The position numbers were made by a program, and so were the translations under genes. This document shows, piece after piece, positions 57,001 through 62,000 of a stretch of 62,000 nt of DNA (the stretch's first letter is position 1; the number at the start of each line of letters is the position of its first letter). Below the pieces are notes generated by a model. It did no database searches, was not told the origin of the DNA, and saw only the letters and a program-made list of their open reading frames with translations. Origin of the DNA: Symbiodinium natans (lineage: Eukaryota > Sar > Dinophyceae > Suessiales > Symbiodiniaceae); NCBI GenBank assembly GCA_905221605.1, contig CAJNDS010002684.1:1-62000 (forward strand). Direction: 5' to 3'.

Positions 57001-57192
57001 GTACCCATTGGCTTTGTGGTACCGAATCACTCGGAGCATGGGCACCTCCCCATACTCACCGTCCTTTCCTCGGCGGAACAACCGTCCCCGCCAGTCTTGA
57101 CGAAAAGGGTCAAGAGGTGCGGAGGGGCTGATCCCCAGGTTGGGCGGAAGAGAGGCGCCATGGCAGGCCGCCTGATGCAAGTGGTACTGCAC
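54040..57192 (-). CDS. C2H2, RanBP2, membrane, SWIM and PLD-like protein (copy 2)
   Basis: A 1,050-codon frame, continuous where copy 1 is split at 42645. It carries, in order: the end of the C2H2 finger (QYHLHQAACH at the start; its Cys pair lies just upstream in the same frame), an acidic linker, a zinc ribbon (WRCFFCEAINPV), a Glu/Arg coiled coil, a RanBP2-like finger (WQRPNCYEWNLSFRQLCFRC, where the first Cys has become Arg), a basic Lys/Gly stretch, a membrane helix, a SWIM finger (CGC...CGHC) and a PLD-like domain with HHAKALCLLRPDG and GSLNFTTSS. The listed ATG is not the native start. Near identity to copy 1 over most of its length, with intact frame, argues that the protein was under selection when the element was active. 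Confidence 0.87.
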   Translation of the reverse strand: MQYHLHQAACHGASLPPNLGISPSAPLDPFRQDWRGRLFRRGKDGEYGEVPMLRVIRYHKANGYDHSKVPLLKRGDRIQLEDGSHHIYGGSHPPGWLRDDPELDPAPESSSGGSTPKSEPKEEAEPRPPREAAPRGRALEPPKGDVQQRLAERRSKRDYSPDLVTPLDDLHAQEIDSFFAGNPAADSLDVILMRAEVRTESHLKVGREEKEPLVKEEQEEEAEVVKDEEVSVEMEEGTADEADDVALPANRAYVEGRFYPYGSWRCFFCEAINPVTEDQCLTTHAGGPNAGAPCDGRWINGIDIGWWEVDPQTAPEQWRRRFSAEELEEQQARADAARLLSDEELAEALQAAEEARAAERAKKRERRQAEKAERDDHISEALRIAGWQRPNCYEWNLSFRQLCFRCSTPLRLAEVVSRGIPDPRRGEERDSGSESSQDELEYEILLANRAMDQETIQPLLRNKHKKRGGKRGREEATYGKGRDPWSAWADARGKGQGKPKGRGKSDAKGKPKGRGKYAWGAFAAGIVAALQPRPSTSWVPAFPCGSARPPPSVPLPPRTPFFLGRGLLNRLMHALNGNINGWWGLAAAASAPIALQLHRGVVHVVEDSMHAVATVSADVVEEIGHGARRTVWVAGTAITLVVVILCGAVLWYVSRAVANRIAHMRHGNTAAPEARLSQLLGSEATFEVASSKKGVTHKVWVHLKEETAACGCRAYLAEGRCGHCDAAMDTARSLGFLHAAQRGAGPALTDSIRSTASEALAKGKVVLGLGNSEGCFSQLAAKSRGLSCFQGLTGRDLAAAPADGASAAHAQSGSVQRAATATVARTPGRRNKGPAPARSSPVKEAEFLAGGPYVQAAQTLLGSGAAEDVIYIRACSLDCPSCIEAIEASLSKGASVRIVADMGQCHRTKLQWQALKRLAAAGAEVKVGCGTSVRDAYARDGRGAKVGTGIQGLHHAKALCLLRPDGAVVLIGSLNFTTSSKANAEAGLKLEVPKTHPVAQSYIEEFQRVSAEAFSLDEAVAKRPQLERASSSNVAGNATRAPNTAPQGIE

Positions 57193-58757
57193 CAGCGACT
57201 CAAAGGCCAGCCCACATCCAGGAGCTGAGCATCCATAGTGGCCGGGGCGGACTGGGCGGTCCCGCCTCCTGAAGGCCTGGCGGAACTGCTCGACCCCGCA
57301 ACCCCGGGGGCGTCCTGACCATCGTCAGACACCTCTTCCCCGTCGGCGCCTTCCCCGGCCGCCCGACTCTCTCCCTCTCGGCGCAGTGTTTTGAGGGATT
57401 CCTCACGCTTGGTGATCTTCTCTAGCTTCACCATCGCGGTTCCCGCCACCTCCAGTATCCTCGACTGGAGCTTCTGCGCTCTCAGAAGAGCTTCGGACCG
57501 CGCGAGGTACTCCTTCGCGCTGCTGACCACCGTTTGGCCGAGCTCGAGGAACCCTTCCTCTGTGCTCTCGGCCTGGGCCCCATCAGCGGGCTCCTCGTCC
57601 TCCTTCACCTTGACCGCGGCTGGAGGCGCCCGCGTGTCGGGAAGATCCGAGCTGGAACTATCTTCCTCGACACCTTCAGCTTCTTGGGCTGCCTCTTCCT
57701 CGAGCGAGTCTTCGGCCTCGAGGACATTGGGGCCAGGGACGTTGCGCCTAGGGTACACCTTGGGCTTCGCTGGAACGATCGAAGTCTTAGGAGTCCCTGA
57801 GGGACGCCCTTTGGCCTTAGGCGCGGCCTTAGGAGGGGTAACAGGTTGGGCGGCCCCCGCGGCCATGACACGGCCCGCAGGGGCCAGCACAACCGTCGAG
57901 GAGCTCGCCGCGCCACTGCTGGCCGCAGCAGCTTGGGACGCTTGGACCGTGCCCAGTTTCGGTCCTCGCCCCAACGGCGGGTGGGGGCCCGCACTGGTGT
58001 CGCCTAAACTCCTTAGGTCGACATGCTGGATCAACCGATCCACTTCTAACTCAGCAATTAAGACTGAGTAAACAGGCGAGCCTTTGGGGAGTGCCCAGAT
58101 GCGGGAGATGCCGGTGGCTCTAATCTGGCCAGTGAGAGCCACCCCATCCGCTCCCGAATAGATAGGCACTCCGGCGTCCCGCAGGACCGCCAACCGGACT
58201 TCGACTATGCAAGTCGATCCGCGGCGGAACCCGCGTCTCCCGTCCTCCCACTGCGTGGGGCAGTGGCCTAGGACGTAGTGCACCCCGAGGCGGCCTCCCG
58301 GCCCGCCGCCGGGGATCAAGCCGTTCTGAATCAGGCTTGGCACGACATGCAGGTCCGTGCCGTGCCACATGGCCGGGCCATACCGGTCTATAAGCTCGTT
58401 GATGGCGGTCTCACTCAGACCCTCCATCATGAACCCCATAGGATGGCCGCAATCGGCCGAGTGGCCTTGGAAGGCACGCAGGAAGCCAGCGTGCGAGGTA
58501 TCCAACCTCGGCTTCCGCTGGTTGGCGTCGTGCGCGACCGCCTGGTTGTACTGGTTGATGGTGATGCCAAGTTGCTCGATCAACTCATCAACCGGGTAGA
58601 GGCCGCCCGAAGCGAACCGGCCTCTGCAACCAGCGTCGCCGTGCCGCATGCATCGGACTAGCCTGCGCTGCACGTCGTCAATCGTGGGCGGGCCCCTCCG
58701 GCCCTTAGGGCCTAGGCTCTTGCTCTTGCCCCTGCCCTTCGACCCTCCTCCACCCAT
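57027..58757 (-). CDS. Tpt1/KptA-like domain with linker (copy 2)
   Basis: Chosen start ATG 58757 gives MGGGGSKGRGK, the same start as copy 1; the open frame extends further up to 59276 but that part is spacer with hairpin motifs. The 576-residue product has the complete Tpt1-like domain (RAFQGHS near 94-100, MWHGTDLHVVPSLIQNGLIP, GVHYVL, RRGSTCIVEV, YSGADGVALTG) followed without interruption by SPVYSVLIAELEVDRLIQHV and the Pro/Ala and acidic Ser linker. The last about 70 residues (after PATMDAQLLD) are out of frame: copy 2 lacks about 31 bp near 57226 that copy 1 has, so the native protein passed into the 54040-57192 frame. The combined ancestral protein would be roughly 1,560-1,600 residues. 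Confidence 0.84.
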   Translation of the reverse strand: MGGGGSKGRGKSKSLGPKGRRGPPTIDDVQRRLVRCMRHGDAGCRGRFASGGLYPVDELIEQLGITINQYNQAVAHDANQRKPRLDTSHAGFLRAFQGHSADCGHPMGFMMEGLSETAINELIDRYGPAMWHGTDLHVVPSLIQNGLIPGGGPGGRLGVHYVLGHCPTQWEDGRRGFRRGSTCIVEVRLAVLRDAGVPIYSGADGVALTGQIRATGISRIWALPKGSPVYSVLIAELEVDRLIQHVDLRSLGDTSAGPHPPLGRGPKLGTVQASQAAAASSGAASSSTVVLAPAGRVMAAGAAQPVTPPKAAPKAKGRPSGTPKTSIVPAKPKVYPRRNVPGPNVLEAEDSLEEEAAQEAEGVEEDSSSSDLPDTRAPPAAVKVKEDEEPADGAQAESTEEGFLELGQTVVSSAKEYLARSEALLRAQKLQSRILEVAGTAMVKLEKITKREESLKTLRREGESRAAGEGADGEEVSDDGQDAPGVAGSSSSARPSGGGTAQSAPATMDAQLLDVGWPLSRWCSTTCIRRPAMAPLFRPTWGSAPPHLLTLFVKTGGDGCSAEERTVSMGRCPCSE

Positions 58758-59149
58758 CGCGGCACTGAGGCCCGCGACTTTGCTGGACCTCCGATGGGCG
58801 AGGAAAACCTGACGCGCCCTTGAGCGGCCAGGACACGGCCCGCTGCAAGGGGCCGGTGTGCAGTAGTGGTAGGTAGCCGCTCCCGCGCGGCCAGGGCACG
58901 GCCCGCAGCGGGGCCTTGTGGTTGACCACGAAGGTCCGGGCGACCGATTGGTCGCTCCCGCGCGGTCTGGTCGCGACCCGCAGCGGGGCGCAGTGCACAG
59001 GCACGAACGCGGGGAGGGACTACCTACCCTAGGTTCTACAACACACTTGAACCGCTGCGGCGGGGGTTTGGGGAGTTTCCTTAAGGTCTGGGCTCTAAGG
59101 CTTCTACGGCTTCCGCTTCGACCTTGGACCGAACCTCTAGGCCTGCTTG
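58758..59149 (-). other. Spacer before second gene with GC hairpin motifs (copy 2)
   Basis: Counterpart of 40109-40386. Three motif copies at about 58829-58852, 58885-58912 and 58957-58984 in the same order as copy 1. Confidence 0.55.
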
Positions 59150-62000
59150 CTAAACAATGGCTGCGAGACAGACGAACGAAGCTGCACGCAACGAACGACG
59201 AAAAATCCTTCTGCCCGCAGACCGGCGACCTGGGAAACGGCCCGCCCAAAAACACCCGCCCTGAACACAGAAGCACCCGAACAGCCCCAACATCCTGAGC
59301 ATCAGAACGCGCGTGGGGTGATTCTGGTCTGAGCGCGCCGCGTCATGGTTCGCGCGCTTGGTGTTATGCGCACCGCGAACGCCTAAGGCTTCAAGAGCAG
59401 ACGACGCGCTCTGCGGAGCCGCGACTGCCCCCTTGGCGCACGCTTCGCGCACCGCCCCCTCGGCTTGGGCATCAGTGAAAAACTGCCCATCAATGACCCT
59501 ACCCGTCCTAACAGTAAGATCATCCACGTAGGCTATCCACTCCTTAGTATACTTAAGGCGCCTACCTCTGCCGGGGGCATAGGCCCTATCAACCACAAAG
59601 TTGAAATCATCTGGGCCGTTAATCGGGCCAAAGGTGAGGCCGACAGGGAGATATTTCCCTGATCTTGCCACAATGGCCAACACCTCGCGAGCACGCTTGG
59701 TGTTCCTAATCTGATTAAACCCACTAACCGCATCCACGAAGGTATACCAAACCGAACCCACTGCGGCGGCGAGCACATCGCTACCCCGCCGACAATAGTA
59801 CGTGGAGCGCTTAATTCGGGCATTCACACGGCGGTAGTCAACCACCAAGCGTCGCTTCCTATGCCGCTTGTAGCTGGGCATTTCCTTGGTCGGAAACGGC
59901 GCAGATCCCCAAGCCGAGCTGCCGCGGATCAACTGACCCCGCTTGCATTCTTCTTCAAGCTTGTCGTCGACCCATTGCGCGGACTCGCCCCTCAGACTGT
60001 GAGGTTGGGACGAGACCGGCGGCCCGGTGGGGATGCAGTCATGGGCGAACTTCCTGACCGTGGTCCTGGTGGTGTCCTCCACCCAGAACCCAGCGGCCTT
60101 TCGCCGTATGACTTCCCTGACGGCTGCGATGTCAGCATCGGTCAGCCCTGGTCTGGTTGGTCCAGGCTCGATCTTCAAACCCGACCATACGAGGTCTCTA
60201 TAGGCCTCGGTGCGCCTAGGATCCTCCGCGACCTTCTCGCCCGCAAGAGCATAGACCTCAAGGTCGGCCCGGACGGAATCCCAGTCTTTGGCGTCCGCCT
60301 TGGTTCGCCAAAACGCTTCCTTCTCCGCGGCATACTTATCCACCTCCTTATCCAGCTCCGCACGCTCTGCTGGCGTGAGGTCCTCGCCCGAGCGCACGTC
60401 CGGGAGGGGAACGACTGGAGAGGGCTGTGGCGCAGCCGCGGCGCTATCTGCACCCGCAGTGGCTGGAAAGCTTTCAACTGCAGCGGTGCACAGCTCTTCT
60501 GCGCCCCTCAGACCAAGGTCCTGGAGCGATGCGCAGAAAGCCGCCCCTATGAGGTTGTAGTCGGCTTGCGCGCGCTCAACGTGCTTGTGCTGCACTGCGC
60601 CTAACGCATCCGGCCTACCACACCTCAAACCTACCGATTCTAAGCTGAAATCGGCGAGCCACAGGGCCCCGCTCTCAACGAGGTTGCCGCGGCCACTGGC
60701 CCGCGCGAACTGGCATATGTCAGCCCGCACGAAGGCCCAAGGCCAGCGTGGCTCTGCGAGCGTCCCAAACAAGGCGCCCCACTCCCCTAGCCGCCAGGGT
60801 TCCCACTCGCCTTTTTGTGCATGCAAATGCAGCGCGACGTGGGCGCCCGCGCGCGTGCGTTCCTGCGCACACCGGACGAGTAGCTGGAGGAAAGCCCGGG
60901 GCACATTCTTGCCCTCAAGCCCAATCACGAGCACCTTCGGCTCTGTGCGCAAAACAGCGCCGCTAATAGCCTCTAAGTGCTCTTCTGCGGCCAGGCTCCA
61001 GGTGATCCCGTAGGCCTGCTTGCCTTGCACAAAAGCGGGAACCACCCTGTACCCGTGCCTCCTAGCCGCGTCGGAGACGACCGCGTCACCCCAAGCAACC
61101 TCTAAGACATCGGCAACCCCTCCAAGGAAATACTGCCGGAACCAACTCTCGACAGCACCCGACTCTGGGGAAGCCCTAGGCTGCAACACGCGGGGTTCCG
61201 CGACCAAGAGGTCCGCGAGGGCCTCTCGGATCGAGAGCACACCCGTGCCAGTGCGAGACGCTCTCTCGAGCGCCCTGTCCTGTAACGAGTACGCTCCCTT
61301 GTCCAACTTTCTGGCCGAGGCTGCAGCAAGCACGCCGTCGCGGTTCAGGTCGATCTTGGAAATGATCTCCCTGACGGAAACCGCTTCGTGGGCCGGACGA
61401 GTCCCCTCTGAAAGCGTGAGCGCACCGTCCTCGGCGATGTATGCGAGCCGCCATTTGACGCGAACCCCGCTGGCGTCGGGGAGATAGCGGTGCACGCCGA
61501 CCTGTGCACGGGCCGCATCTACCTGCGTGACCCGTCCTAACCTGCACACCTTCGGGCCTCCACCTACACCCCGATAGGCAATGCGGTCACCAAGGCGGAG
61601 GACGAAGTCCCTCCCGCGCCTGGTCAGCGTGAACTCCACTTGCTTGGCGTCGCCTTGAACCTGTTGCCCTAAGCTGGGGCGAGACGAGCCGTCCCCGCCG
61701 GTTCCATCGTCCTCAAAGACGACCGGCTCGCGGGATTCCGCGCCATCTGCATCCGCAGGAACAAGAATGCAGTCTTCTGCGTGCGCCTCCATCGGGCCGC
61801 GCCGGGCGGAAGAAGTACCCCCCGACTCCATCGACACGGGCTCCAAGGTGAGCCTGTGGCCCTTGACTTCCAACACGCGCCAGGGGCCGGTCAGACCCGG
61901 TTTCCAAGGCACACGCCCCGCCCCCTCTGAACGGGCCCTCGGAGCGTTCCAGACCACTCGGTCGCCTGGCTTAAGGTCCACAGTGCGCCTATGGCGATTT
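59150..62000 (-). CDS. Gypsy-like Pol: integrase tail, Rossmann-like domain, RT fingers/palm (copy 2, partial)
   Basis: The open frame runs off the window edge (RHRRTVDLKPGDRVVW at the edge is the integrase C-terminal tether), so the first ATG at 61981 is not a start. Continuous in this copy: tether, a basic/acidic linker (FEDDGTGGDGSS), an SH3-like strand block (FVLRLGDRIAYRGVGGGPKV), the segment RVKWRLAYIAEDGALTL lost in copy 1, the Rossmann-like domain (VADVLEVAWGDAVVSDAARR to AVQHKHV), a charged linker, then RT fingers and palm with RLVVDYRRVN, TFVDAVSGFNQI and YVDDLTVRTGRV (YVDD at about 59519-59530). The RT portion ends near 59345 and the rest is Cys/Phe-rich read-through. This copy proves integrase and RT palm lie in one frame in that order. 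Confidence 0.9.
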   Translation of the reverse strand, partial: NRHRRTVDLKPGDRVVWNAPRARSEGAGRVPWKPGLTGPWRVLEVKGHRLTLEPVSMESGGTSSARRGPMEAHAEDCILVPADADGAESREPVVFEDDGTGGDGSSRPSLGQQVQGDAKQVEFTLTRRGRDFVLRLGDRIAYRGVGGGPKVCRLGRVTQVDAARAQVGVHRYLPDASGVRVKWRLAYIAEDGALTLSEGTRPAHEAVSVREIISKIDLNRDGVLAAASARKLDKGAYSLQDRALERASRTGTGVLSIREALADLLVAEPRVLQPRASPESGAVESWFRQYFLGGVADVLEVAWGDAVVSDAARRHGYRVVPAFVQGKQAYGITWSLAAEEHLEAISGAVLRTEPKVLVIGLEGKNVPRAFLQLLVRCAQERTRAGAHVALHLHAQKGEWEPWRLGEWGALFGTLAEPRWPWAFVRADICQFARASGRGNLVESGALWLADFSLESVGLRCGRPDALGAVQHKHVERAQADYNLIGAAFCASLQDLGLRGAEELCTAAVESFPATAGADSAAAAPQPSPVVPLPDVRSGEDLTPAERAELDKEVDKYAAEKEAFWRTKADAKDWDSVRADLEVYALAGEKVAEDPRRTEAYRDLVWSGLKIEPGPTRPGLTDADIAAVREVIRRKAAGFWVEDTTRTTVRKFAHDCIPTGPPVSSQPHSLRGESAQWVDDKLEEECKRGQLIRGSSAWGSAPFPTKEMPSYKRHRKRRLVVDYRRVNARIKRSTYYCRRGSDVLAAAVGSVWYTFVDAVSGFNQIRNTKRAREVLAIVARSGKYLPVGLTFGPINGPDDFNFVVDRAYAPGRGRRLKYTKEWIAYVDDLTVRTGRVIDGQFFTDAQAEGAVREACAKGAVAAPQSASSALEALGVRGAHNTKRANHDAARSDQNHPTRVLMLRMLGLFGCFCVQGGCFWAGRFPGRRSAGRRIFRRSLRAASFVCLAAIV

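Larger units (their letters stand above)
53065..62000 (-). mobile_element. Gypsy-like LTR retrotransposon copy 2 (partial, inverted)
   Basis: Same family as 28839-46094 in the opposite orientation, facing it tail to tail. Bounded by a 3' LTR that runs into the gap; the 5' part is beyond the window. Coding frames are longer than in copy 1: integrase C-terminus, Rossmann-like and RT fingers/palm form one frame, and the second gene is broken only once, by a deletion of about 31 bp near 57226. The LTR differs from copy 1 LTRs by several substitutions, so it is a separate insertion or an old duplication. Confidence 0.93.

Noticed and set aside
55024-57228. Antisense frames of 325 and 388 codons in Gypsy-like copy 2
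   Set aside because: Shadows of the PLD-like gene on the opposite strand; GC-rich codons leave the antisense open, and no domain is recognisable.

Overview
The window looks like nuclear DNA of a dinoflagellate, probably Symbiodiniaceae-like. The evidence is: copies of the 3' end of the dinoflagellate spliced leader (TTTTGGCTCAAG) inside both LTR families present; long GC-rich Copia- and Gypsy-type polyproteins with a CCCH-fingered Gag; very high repeat content; and no recognisable host gene in 62 kb. No tRNA, rRNA, CRISPR array or bacterial operon was found. Almost all real coding sequence belongs to three LTR retrotransposon copies.

Layout. 1-14 kb is gene-poor DNA with microsatellites and several tandem arrays, ending in a satellite block at 12.8-14.4 kb. 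A young Ty1/Copia-type element (minus strand, 14369-23957) is inserted inside that satellite. It has 221-bp LTRs that read as identical, a TCCCC target duplication, a polypurine tract and a candidate primer-binding site; the satellite resumes on its far side to about 25.8 kb. Two G-rich tracts (26.35-26.84 and 27.41-27.77 kb) and TC/TA microsatellites follow. A 17.3-kb Gypsy-like element (plus strand, 28839-46094; LTRs 293/297 bp) comes next. 46.1-52.96 kb is an AT-rich non-coding island with about 0.8-kb direct repeats and an array of foldback hairpins. After a 100-N assembly gap, a second and better preserved copy of the Gypsy-like element runs on the minus strand from 53065 off the right edge.

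The interest lies in the cargo. The Copia element has a separate upstream ORF with a HAD-phosphatase-like domain. Its polyprotein reads Gag coiled coil, CCCH finger, retropepsin, a 2-oxoglutarate/Fe(II) dioxygenase domain with a full HxD...H...R set, integrase, a methyltransferase-like domain, reverse transcriptase, RNase H. The Gypsy-like element has an unusual pol order: protease, RT thumb, RNase H, integrase, Rossmann-like domain, and only then RT fingers/palm with YVDD, a circularly permuted RT. Its second ORF joins a Tpt1/KptA-like RNA 2'-phosphotransferase domain to C2H2, RanBP2-like and SWIM zinc fingers, a membrane segment and a PLD-superfamily (HKD) nuclease. Comparing the two Gypsy-like copies shows that the second ORF was originally continuous and which indels broke each copy.

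Domain calls rest on motifs read by eye; no database search was run. Frameshifts could be real decay, programmed shifts or consensus errors.
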